Assembly: GCA_016210785.1 (NCBI GenBank)
Contig: JACQTN010000482.1
Coordinates: 1 to 9,795, forward strand
Length of the DNA: 9,795 nucleotides
Direction: 5' to 3'
Origin: Armatimonadota bacterium
GTDB lineage: Bacteria > Sysuimicrobiota > Sysuimicrobiia > Sysuimicrobiales > JACQTN01
Shown: positions 1 through 6,296 of the stretch, piece after piece
Numbering within the stretch: position 1 is the stretch's first letter
Layout of the letters: each line of letters begins with the position of its first letter
Notes under the pieces: model-generated
What the model saw: the letters and a program-made list of their open reading frames with translations, nothing else
Databases searched by the model: none
Told to the model about the DNA's origin: nothing
Translations under genes and position numbers: made by a program

Positions 1-2420
1 CGCATGATCAGCGGGCTCGCGCCGAGGTTGGTGACCGTGAGCGTCCGCGCGGCGCCGCCCGCCCTCACGTCGTGGGATCCGAAGTCGAGCCTCGCGGCAC
101 TCACGCCGGCCCTGGGCGGAGGCAGCGTCGCCACGCCTCTCAAGTCGGCGCGCACCGGGCTGTCACGCGCACTGCTGGTGACGCTCACGGCCGCCCGGCG
201 ATCGCCGGAGTCTCGAGGCAGGAACCGTATCCCGACGGTGCAGGTCGCCCCCGCGGCGAGCGTCGCGCCCGAGCACTGGTCGGAGACCGCGGCGAACTCA
301 CCGGCGTGGGCGCCGTCCAGGCTCACGCGGAGGATCGTCACCGCGCCAGGGCCCCGGTTGATGACGCTGAGCGTCCGTGGAGCGCCGCCGGCGCCAGTCT
401 CCTGCGGACCGAAGTCCACCAGACCGGGCTCCAGGCGGAGCGCGGCCGGTGGGATGGGTGTGCCCTCCCCGCTGAGGCCGATCCTGTGGGGACTGTCCCG
501 CGCGGTGCTCGAGATGGTGAGGGTCGCGGTGCGGCCGCCCGCGCCGGTGGGTCTGAACGCGAAGCTGACGGCGCAGCTGCCGCGCGGGGCGACCGTCGTC
601 CTGGAGCAGCCGTCCGTGACGGCGGTGAAATCCGCGGGATGCGTGCCGGCGAGGGTGACGCCGTGGATCGTCAGCGCGGCGGATCCCGTGTTGGTGAGCG
701 TCACGGTCCGCGGGTCGCCGCCGCTTCCAATCTCGATCGCCCCGAAGTCCACGCGGCTCGGGACGAGGCCCACGGCCGGACGCAGCCAGAGATGCCGGGT
801 GGCCAGCGCGCCGGCCACCAGGACCGGCAGTGCGAGAAGCACCAGTGCCCGCACTCCCAGAAGCACAGGGGGCGGAGGTGTGGGCCCGGGCGGCGACGGC
901 GGCGTGTCTGACCCGCGCGAAGGAGGCGGGGCTCCCCACAGAATGTCAAGATTGTGACGCGTGACCGCCGCTCCGATCGAATCACCCAGCGCCTCTCGAA
1001 GCCTGAGCGCTTCGACCAGCGCCGGCTGCGCCGTGGCGGCATCGCCGAGACACAGGGCCCGGGTGCCGAGTTGATGGAGCGCCCAGGCTTCACCGGACAG
1101 GGCGCCGCACGCCCGCGCCGCCTCGACGCTCCACTCCAGCACCCGGCCCCACAGCCCCCAGCGGAGCCCCAGCGCCAGCGCGGTGTCCACCGCCCGCCCC
1201 AGCCGGAGCGCGTCCCCCGGACGGCCCGCGGCGAGCGCCCACTCCACCGTGGCGGCGACGGCGTCGGAATCTTCCAGGAGACCGGCCGCATCCGTCCGGT
1301 GCTGCTCCGCGAGATCCGCGAACAGGCGCAGCGCGCGTTCCCGCCACGGATCGAGGTCCTGCGTCCGGCGCACCAGTTCCAGGAATGGCGCGGTCAGGCT
1401 GTAGCGGGGGCTGTGCGCCTGCACGACGCGCCGGGCCAGGAGGCCTTCGAGGACCGGCTCGATGTTGGGGATGCCCGTCAGCGCGCCCAGGTGGTCGGCC
1501 CGGAGCGGGCCGCCTCCGACCGCGGCAAGCGCGGCCACGACGCGCAGCTCGGCCTCCCCGAGCCCCGCCAGGACCATCGCGGGCACCGCCTGCTCCGGCG
1601 AGCCCGGCCGGACGGCTTCGGAAACGGCCGCGAGAGATCGGCCCTCTGCCCGCGCCGCCGCGGCGGCCTGGACGAGACCCAGCGGATGCCCCTGCAGCGC
1701 AGTCCACAGCGCCTCGGCCGCGGGGATCTCGTCCGCCGCCAGGGACCGGTCGAGCTCCCGTTCCATCAGCGCGCGCGCGGCCTCCAGCGGCAGGCCGCGC
1801 ATGGCCACCGCGCGCACCTCGCCCCAGAGCCGGCGTTCGGGAGAGGCCAGGAGAAAGGTCGACGCGGGGACCGCGTCCATCAGCGCCTCGACGTCCTCCC
1901 TCGGCACCTCCACGTCGTCGAGGAGGATGAGCGCGCGCGTGTCCTGCAGGGCGTGCCGGCTCTGCGTATCGGTGGGTTTCAGCGGCGCGCCGCTCTCGTA
2001 GAACGCGTCGAACAGCGCCTGCACCAGGTCGGGCACCGGCTGCCGCCGGACGTGGAGGTACACGATGCCGTCCGGAAACCCGGCGGGGAGAGGACGGTGG
2101 GCCAGGTGGCGCAGGAGAACAGTCTTCCCGATTCCCGCCCCGCCGTGGAACTCCACCGGACCCCCGGACTCCATCGCGGACGACGCCGTGTGGAGTTCCG
2201 CTTCCCGGTCCAGCAGACCGGGAAACGCGCGCGGGCGCAGCAGCACGGGAGCAGGACGGGGACGGACGGCGGGCAACTGGTCTGCGGCGGCGATGTTGAC
2301 GACGCCGCCGTGGACCGACCCGATCTGCACGATGTGACTGCCGACCGCGACCTGGCCGCTGATCTCGCCCCGAATGTCGGCTTGAATGTTCTCGAGAGAA
2401 CCGGGCTGGGACAACGTCAT
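1..2420 (-). CDS. Membrane-spanning NB-ARC (STAND) ATPase with helical repeats and choice-of-anchor D repeats, 3' end beyond the window
   Basis: The frame is open from ATG 2420 to the left edge, 806 codons, with no stop. Residues 20-44 are a glycine-rich segment (ISGQVAVG...IGSVHGGVVNI) of the kind often seen ahead of NB-ARC or effector-linked NTPases. The NTPase core has Walker A GGAGIGKT at 93-100, Walker B LILLDD at 164-169, a sensor-like LLASPERR near 190-197 and the NB-ARC motif GHPLGL at 244-249. Residues about 345-490 are alpha-helical and TPR-like (QLGTRALCLGD, LREALGD, AAVTRHNLD). A proline-rich stretch precedes one hydrophobic helix at about 525-542. Beta-sandwich repeats of about 110 residues then begin at 557 and 668 (VDFG) and 778 (LDFG). 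They match the choice-of-anchor D/ASH type, and each of the two complete repeats has a C-x(12)-C pair that could form a disulfide outside the membrane. The ATG has GGAG directly against it; a TTG two codons later would be better spaced, so the start is uncertain by 2 codons. ATP-driven signalling is inferred from the family. Confidence 0.86.
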   Translation of the reverse strand, partial: MTLSQPGSLENIQADIRGEISGQVAVGSHIVQIGSVHGGVVNIAAADQLPAVRPRPAPVLLRPRAFPGLLDREAELHTASSAMESGGPVEFHGGAGIGKTVLLRHLAHRPLPAGFPDGIVYLHVRRQPVPDLVQALFDAFYESGAPLKPTDTQSRHALQDTRALILLDDVEVPREDVEALMDAVPASTFLLASPERRLWGEVRAVAMRGLPLEAARALMERELDRSLAADEIPAAEALWTALQGHPLGLVQAAAAARAEGRSLAAVSEAVRPGSPEQAVPAMVLAGLGEAELRVVAALAAVGGGPLRADHLGALTGIPNIEPVLEGLLARRVVQAHSPRYSLTAPFLELVRRTQDLDPWRERALRLFADLAEQHRTDAAGLLEDSDAVAATVEWALAAGRPGDALRLGRAVDTALALGLRWGLWGRVLEWSVEAARACGALSGEAWALHQLGTRALCLGDAATAQPALVEALRLREALGDSIGAAVTRHNLDILWGAPPPSRGSDTPPSPPGPTPPPPVLLGVRALVLLALPVLVAGALATRHLWLRPAVGLVPSRVDFGAIEIGSGGDPRTVTLTNTGSAALTIHGVTLAGTHPADFTAVTDGCSRTTVAPRGSCAVSFAFRPTGAGGRTATLTISSTARDSPHRIGLSGEGTPIPPAALRLEPGLVDFGPQETGAGGAPRTLSVINRGPGAVTILRVSLDGAHAGEFAAVSDQCSGATLAAGATCTVGIRFLPRDSGDRRAAVSVTSSARDSPVRADLRGVATLPPPRAGVSAARLDFGSHDVRAGGAARTLTVTNLGASPLIM

Positions 2421-2605
2421 CTCCGCGCGTTGTCCGTCAGGCTCAGCGTTCCCGTCAGGCCGGCGCCGCCGGTCAGTCCGGCGCCCTCCTCGCGGCGTCC
2501 ATCCACGTCAGGACAGGTTCCGCCATGAGATGATCGAACCGGCCGCCCAGAAGCGAACTCCCGCCTGAACGTATCCTGTCGGCCGTGATCCCGAACATAC
2601 CTCAT
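2417..2605 (-). CDS. Possible small leader ORF (62 aa) overlapping the NB-ARC gene start
   Basis: This short frame ends in a TGA that overlaps the ATG of the NB-ARC gene in the arrangement ATGA, a typical signature of translational coupling. Its last third is a near-duplicated glycine/leucine/threonine peptide (GAGLTGGAGLTGTLSLT). No convincing ribosome binding site precedes its ATG and it matches nothing I recognise. It could equally be the untranslated leader of the NB-ARC gene that happens to stay open in GC-rich DNA. Confidence 0.2.
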   Translation of the reverse strand: MRYVRDHGRQDTFRREFASGRPVRSSHGGTCPDVDGRREEGAGLTGGAGLTGTLSLTDNARR

Positions 2606-2638
2606 GACGGGTAACCCGAGGCGCGCGCTCCGCCGGGT

Positions 2639-2678
2639 GCCGGCCTCCCGAGCGCATGAGTGCGCTCGGGGGGCCGGC
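2639..2678 (-). terminator. GC-rich hairpin, probable terminator after the membrane-protein gene
   Basis: Two 18-base arms (2639-2656 and 2661-2678) surround a 4-base loop. They are fully complementary except for one mismatch position; on the plus strand this would be a T-G wobble, and on the minus-strand transcript it is A-C. The hairpin starts 18 bp past the TGA of the membrane-protein gene and lies 219 bp before the NB-ARC start. No run of U follows on the minus strand, so it is either an atypical terminator of the kind common in high-GC genomes or a 3' stabilising structure. Confidence 0.6.
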
Positions 2679-2696
2679 TCGTCCCGGCATTCGTCT

Positions 2697-3536
2697 TCAC
2701 GCGCCCATCGTCACCTCGAGATAGGTCTCGCCCGTGGTGGCGTTCGTGCGCTGTTGCGCCCGGATGGGCGTGTACCCCTTGTAGATGGCGTACAGGATCG
2801 CCAGCCCCACGAGCACCGTAAAGATAGCGGCACCGATGCAGAGGATGATGACCGCGATGGCCAGGAGCTGTCCCACGCTTATCTCCGCGACAGCCCGATT
2901 GCCCATGAGATCGGTGCGCCCAAAGATCCCCAGTTTCCTCTGGACCCACTCCCTGAGCTGGGCCTGCGTGCGCGTGAGCGGTTCGAAGACCGCCACGCTT
3001 GGCCCGTAGATCTCCATCGTGATGGGCCGGCGGCCGGCGTCGACCGCGGCGACGACCTTGGTGTGGATCTCGACGTCAGATCTGCATTCCTCGCCGTTCA
3101 CCTTGCCGACGACGGGCGGCTGGGGCGGACCCCAGGGCACCACCACGGGCGGCGACGGGGTGGCGTCACTGACAAACGCAAAGGGCAGGGTGGTTTCCTT
3201 CCGGCCCTGGGCCGTATCCTGGACGACATGCGCGACCAGCGACAGCACGTCGCTCACGTCGGTGATGGTCTTCTCCACCTCGATGTCGAAGGAGTTGTAG
3301 GGCCAAAGCGGGTTGCGGATCGTCTCCTTGACCTTGATGGTCTTGACGTCCTGCCACTCGCTGGACTCGCCCCCAAAGCTTCCGTTGTTGTCCGTGTTGC
3401 CGCTCCAGATGCGGTCGTCCCCCGCGCCCGGAGCGTCCACGTCGACGATCTCCACCCTGGCCCTTGCGCAGGGAACAGCTGGTCCCCATCTCCCTGGCAT
3501 GTGCAAGATCTTACCGTTCAAGCGAAGCTTCCCCAT
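2697..3536 (-). CDS. Membrane-anchored protein with transthyretin-like N-terminal segment
   Basis: This is a 279-residue protein that I cannot name. The frame is open further upstream, but ATG 3536 is chosen because a strong purine-rich site (GAGGGAGGGG at 3542-3551) lies 5 bases before it, and the upstream extension is arginine/serine-rich and not protein-like. Residues 8-60 (LNGKI, PCARARVEIVDVD, then GDDRIWSGNTDNNGSF) resemble transthyretin-like or carboxypeptidase-regulatory beta-sandwiches, where an Asp-rich turn precedes TD-x-x-G-x-F. A second beta-rich part spans about 80-185, broken by a proline-rich linker at 127-142. One long hydrophobic helix at about 222-252 is followed by a basic tail starting YKGYTPIR. 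There is no N-terminal signal peptide, so the orientation in the membrane is unclear; the positive residues after the helix suggest that side is cytosolic. It lies 136 bp after the M15A gene and may share its transcript. Confidence 0.75.
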   Translation of the reverse strand: MGKLRLNGKILHMPGRWGPAVPCARARVEIVDVDAPGAGDDRIWSGNTDNNGSFGGESSEWQDVKTIKVKETIRNPLWPYNSFDIEVEKTITDVSDVLSLVAHVVQDTAQGRKETTLPFAFVSDATPSPPVVVPWGPPQPPVVGKVNGEECRSDVEIHTKVVAAVDAGRRPITMEIYGPSVAVFEPLTRTQAQLREWVQRKLGIFGRTDLMGNRAVAEISVGQLLAIAVIILCIGAAIFTVLVGLAILYAIYKGYTPIRAQQRTNATTGETYLEVTMGA

Positions 3537-3541
3537 AGAAT

Positions 3542-3551
3542 CCCCTCCCTC
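3542..3551 (-). promoter_or_regulatory. Ribosome binding site deciding the start of the membrane-protein gene
   Basis: On the minus strand GAGGGAGGGG ends 5 bases before ATG 3536. It is the only strong Shine-Dalgarno-like sequence in this frame and argues against the longer open frame that begins at 3848. Confidence 0.7.
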
Positions 3552-3672
3552 TTCAGAGTGTCTTACCAGGCACCGCGGAGCACGACCTGGCGTGATATCG
3601 ATGGAGGCCCGCGGCCGCGGTCGGATCCAAATCGTGTCGCCACGAAGCCTGGGGCGGAGTGGCTGAGCCCGT

Positions 3673-4065
3673 TCAAGGCCAGTTCCTCCGCGGTCCTGTG
3701 TCGACGTGCGTGAACCCCGCATAGGAGCCGAGACCGCCAACGATCCCCTCCTCTTGCAGATCCCGGCACACGGCCTGCGCCTCAGGCGGCGACGTGAACT
3801 TGCTGACGAGGTCGACGGCACGGCCGAGGAGGTGGAACGACTGCGCATCTCCGCCGACTTCCTGGTTGTGGACCGGGCACCTCCACCAGGACGTGACGAA
3901 GACCGGGTGTCCGCCGAGCGCTGCCCTCACCTTCTCCATCATCTCCGCAGCCGTGCGCACGTTCTCGTGCAGTTCGTGCGGCGGGTTCTCGAGGCCGGCA
4001 TGCCGGCCGCACCGGCACGCGGCCTCCTCCCACGTGAAGTGATCCGTGATCGGCCCGTTGGGCAT
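3673..4065 (-). CDS. Peptidase M15A family protein (D-Ala-D-Ala carboxypeptidase-like zinc peptidase)
   Basis: This 130-residue protein is a single complete M15A domain. The opening ITDHFTWEEAACRCG is the usual N-terminal signature. The core reads TSWWRCPVHNQEVGGDAQSF, and the zinc site follows as S76-x-H78-x2-G81-x-A83-x-D85 with a distal FTHVD motif (H120, D122). H78, D85 and H120 are the expected metal ligands, so the enzyme should be active. Family members cleave D-amino-acid-containing peptides of peptidoglycan or act as phage-type endolysins. There is no signal peptide or transmembrane segment, so the product is either cytosolic, exported by a non-Sec route or acts on a non-wall substrate. 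ATG 4065 is preceded by a strong GAGGTGA site (4071-4077) whose TGA is the stop codon of the upstream gene, so translation is very probably coupled. Confidence 0.9.
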   Translation of the reverse strand: MPNGPITDHFTWEEAACRCGRHAGLENPPHELHENVRTAAEMMEKVRAALGGHPVFVTSWWRCPVHNQEVGGDAQSFHLLGRAVDLVSKFTSPPEAQAVCRDLQEEGIVGGLGSYAGFTHVDTGPRRNWP

Positions 4066-4070
4066 GATGG

Positions 4071-4077
4071 TCACCTC
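4071..4077 (-). promoter_or_regulatory. Ribosome binding site GAGGTGA embedded in the stop of the preceding gene
   Basis: GAGGTGA lies 5 bases ahead of ATG 4065, and its final TGA terminates the 741-residue protein. A ribosome finishing that protein stands directly on the M15A initiation site. Confidence 0.75.
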
Positions 4078-6296
4078 GCTCGGGATGTGCGGTGCTCCCT
4101 CGTCGCGGTCGCCGCGGCGGCGGAGTGCGGCGGGCCCGCGGCGCGGTCCGCGTTCCCACCCACCGCGCCGGGCGCGTCCATGCACGGGCGCAGATAAGTC
4201 GTGGTCCACCGACCTTCTGTCGAGACCGTCCGGGTGAACAGACTGTGCAGCCGGCCCCGAGCCACCGGGCCGGCCTCCCAGGCCGGAAGCAGCAGGGCGC
4301 TCAAGGCCCGATACGGCCCGGCGTCCCATCCCTGGCTCGCGATCCACGCCTCCACGCGGCGGCGGACCTCGGCGTGGCGAACGAGCGGGGGCAGAAACGC
4401 CGCGGCGGTGGTCAGGTCGCGCACCCGCCCGCTCTCGGCGTCCAGACGCAGGGCGATGCCCGCGCGCTCCTTCCGCGCCAGCGATTCCTCCAACAGCCCG
4501 GGGATCGCCGGGCACACCGCGTCCGCCTCGGCCGGCAGCCCCGCCTCCGCCAGCAGCGCCCGCACCAGCGACCTCTGCCAGCCGTCGATCTCGTAATAGA
4601 CCTTGCAGGCGACGCGGCCGTCGCCACGCAGCGCAAAGCCGAGCTCGTGAGGAAAGCCCGCCGCGTCCAGCGCATCGAGCATGGTGCGGAGGTCGGAACG
4701 CACCGGGATTGCCGCGGACCTCAGCGCCGCCTCCAGCCGCCCGCGCCCGTCTCCAAGCTCGCCGTGCAGCACGTTGAGATAGATCTTGAGAACCGGCCGG
4801 GATCGCGCGTCGTCGCCGGCGGCCACCTGGTCCACGCCGCCCCACACCCAGAAGCGCAGGCCGTCGGGCACCGGCAGTCCGGGAGCGACGATCTCGCGGA
4901 TGCCGGGCAGCACGCGCCGCCAGGCCGCGCCGCACCCGAGCCCTCTCGCGGCCGCGGCCAGCGCTTCGACGGCCGACTGTGCGCGCGGGTACGGCGCGAG
5001 GAACGGATCACCCACCTCCACGGCGTAGCGCAGGGCCGGCCGCGCCACGGGACCCGCCTCCACGGAAAACTCCATGGGCGTGCCCCCGGCGAGGGACGAA
5101 AGCTGCGCGGCGGGCCAGGGCGACGGGGCGGCCAGGCTCTCCCGTGTGAGCGCGCGGAAGAGATCGAGCGCCCCGGCGGCCCCGCGTCCGCCGATCCCAG
5201 CGGCCCGCGCGGCCTGCACCACCAGGTCATCGAGACGGCGGCCCACCGCGGCGCGCGCGGCGGGATCCCGGGCGGCCCTCACCGCGCACGGTGACTCGCG
5301 CGCGGCCGGCGGCGCCACGACATCGCGCTCGGCCCCGGATGATGCAGGAATGTCGCGCCCGCCCAGCGCCAGGACCCGGACCGCGGTGGCGGTGACGAAC
5401 AGCCTTCGGGCGTCCCGCGCCAGCAGCGTGCGGCCGGCACCCTCCGCGGGGTGCGAGGGCGGCACCCGCAGAATCGAGGCGCTGGGCCACGCGCCGTCCG
5501 GCTCCTGCAGGTCGATCAGCCGGAGGCGCGCACGGCGCGCACCGGCGGCGTCGTCGCAGATGGCTCGCAGGTGAAGCGCCCACGCCAGGTCGAAGGCGCA
5601 GGCGGCGGGCAGACTGGTGTCGATGGGACGGCGAAGCGACGGCCGCCCCGCGGCGGCCCACACCTCGGCGGCGAGCCCGGTGGCGTAGTGAGGGGTCACC
5701 CACCAGTACCCATGCCACGCGCCCCGCGCATCCTGGGCCGCGGCCAGGGTCGCCAGCCAGGCCTCGCGCAGACCCGCTTCGTCCAGCTCACCGACGTCGC
5801 GCAGCGCGCGCAGAGCCGCGGCGGTGACGTCAGCGCACGCACGGGTCCATTGGTGTCGCGGATCGCCGAACCGGTACGTCTTAAATCCCTCGCCCGGCAT
5901 CTCGTGCGCGCGCAGGAACGCGACGGCCGGGGCCGGGACGGAGAGCCCCAGGCGGCCGAGCAGGGAGAGCGCGTGCGCGGTCGAGTCCGCGTCGGCCGGC
6001 ACGGTCGCGTTGTATCCCCACCCGCCGTGCGGCTGGTGGTTCTCCGCAAGCCATTCCGCGGCGCGCGCGGCGGCGTCCCGCGCCGCCAGCCTGGTCTGCG
6101 CGTCCGCCGACGGGGACGCCTGGGCGGCATGCAGGGCGAGCCCCACGTACGCCGTCACCCAGGCGTCGGAGGTCCCGACGGGAAGCCAGAAGTCGGTCCA
6201 CGAGCCCGCGGCGTGCTGCGTGCGCGCGAGATACGCGACGCCGGCGGCGAGCGCCGCGCCGGCCGCGGTGGTGGAGCGGGCGGCGCGCTCAATCAT
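4071..6296 (-). CDS. Two-domain protein: squalene-cyclase/prenyltransferase-repeat domain fused to an ABBA (DMATS-like) prenyltransferase-like domain
   Basis: The protein has 741 residues. The N-terminal ~310 are alpha-helical with four QW-like motifs: Q27-HAAGSW, Q88-PHGGW, Q188-DARGAW and Q264-EPDGAW. D102-A103-D104-S105 (followed by TAHALSLL) occupies the place of the DxDD acid of class II terpene cyclases, with the last Asp replaced by Ser. After a variable Ala/Pro/Arg linker (about 315-375) comes a second domain at about 380-704. Its repeated strand motifs (EFSVEAG, RPALRYAVEVGDP, VLKIYLNVLHG, ACKVYYEIDGW, TTTYLRP) match the pattern of ABBA-fold aromatic prenyltransferases, where basic and Tyr residues on such strands bind the prenyl diphosphate. 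This second assignment rests on motif resemblance only. Residues 705-741 are a low-complexity tail. ATG 6296 overlaps the TGA of the preceding gene by 8 bp, and a GGTGGAGA stretch lies directly before it. A role in terpenoid or prenyl-peptide modification is inferred. Confidence 0.8.
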   Translation of the reverse strand: MIERAARSTTAAGAALAAGVAYLARTQHAAGSWTDFWLPVGTSDAWVTAYVGLALHAAQASPSADAQTRLAARDAAARAAEWLAENHQPHGGWGYNATVPADADSTAHALSLLGRLGLSVPAPAVAFLRAHEMPGEGFKTYRFGDPRHQWTRACADVTAAALRALRDVGELDEAGLREAWLATLAAAQDARGAWHGYWWVTPHYATGLAAEVWAAAGRPSLRRPIDTSLPAACAFDLAWALHLRAICDDAAGARRARLRLIDLQEPDGAWPSASILRVPPSHPAEGAGRTLLARDARRLFVTATAVRVLALGGRDIPASSGAERDVVAPPAARESPCAVRAARDPAARAAVGRRLDDLVVQAARAAGIGGRGAAGALDLFRALTRESLAAPSPWPAAQLSSLAGGTPMEFSVEAGPVARPALRYAVEVGDPFLAPYPRAQSAVEALAAAARGLGCGAAWRRVLPGIREIVAPGLPVPDGLRFWVWGGVDQVAAGDDARSRPVLKIYLNVLHGELGDGRGRLEAALRSAAIPVRSDLRTMLDALDAAGFPHELGFALRGDGRVACKVYYEIDGWQRSLVRALLAEAGLPAEADAVCPAIPGLLEESLARKERAGIALRLDAESGRVRDLTTAAAFLPPLVRHAEVRRRVEAWIASQGWDAGPYRALSALLLPAWEAGPVARGRLHSLFTRTVSTEGRWTTTYLRPCMDAPGAVGGNADRAAGPPHSAAAATATREHRTSRAR

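Noticed and set aside
954..2528. A 524-codon plus-strand open frame
   Set aside because: It lies opposite the NB-ARC gene, whose Walker A/B and repeat motifs prove the minus-strand frame. The plus-strand product is Arg/Gln/Pro-rich and featureless.
3609..3620. 12-bp perfect palindrome CCGCGGCCGCGG in the gap before the membrane-protein gene
   Set aside because: Short all-G/C palindromes are expected by chance at this composition and no further symmetry extends it.
3537..3672. Possible promoter in the 136-bp gap between the M15A gene and the membrane-protein gene
   Set aside because: A TGGTAAGAC stretch resembles an extended -10 element, but no matching -35 element lies at a suitable distance, so it is not supported.
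3537..3848. N-terminal extension of the membrane-protein frame to 383 residues
   Set aside because: It would overlap the M15A gene, has a Ser/Arg-rich shadow-like composition, and the strong ribosome binding site supports ATG 3536.
4066..4935. N-terminal extension of the M15A frame to give 420 residues
   Set aside because: The extension overlaps the two-domain gene in another frame, is Arg/Gly/Ala-rich and has no domain. The strong GAGGTGA site places the start at 4065.
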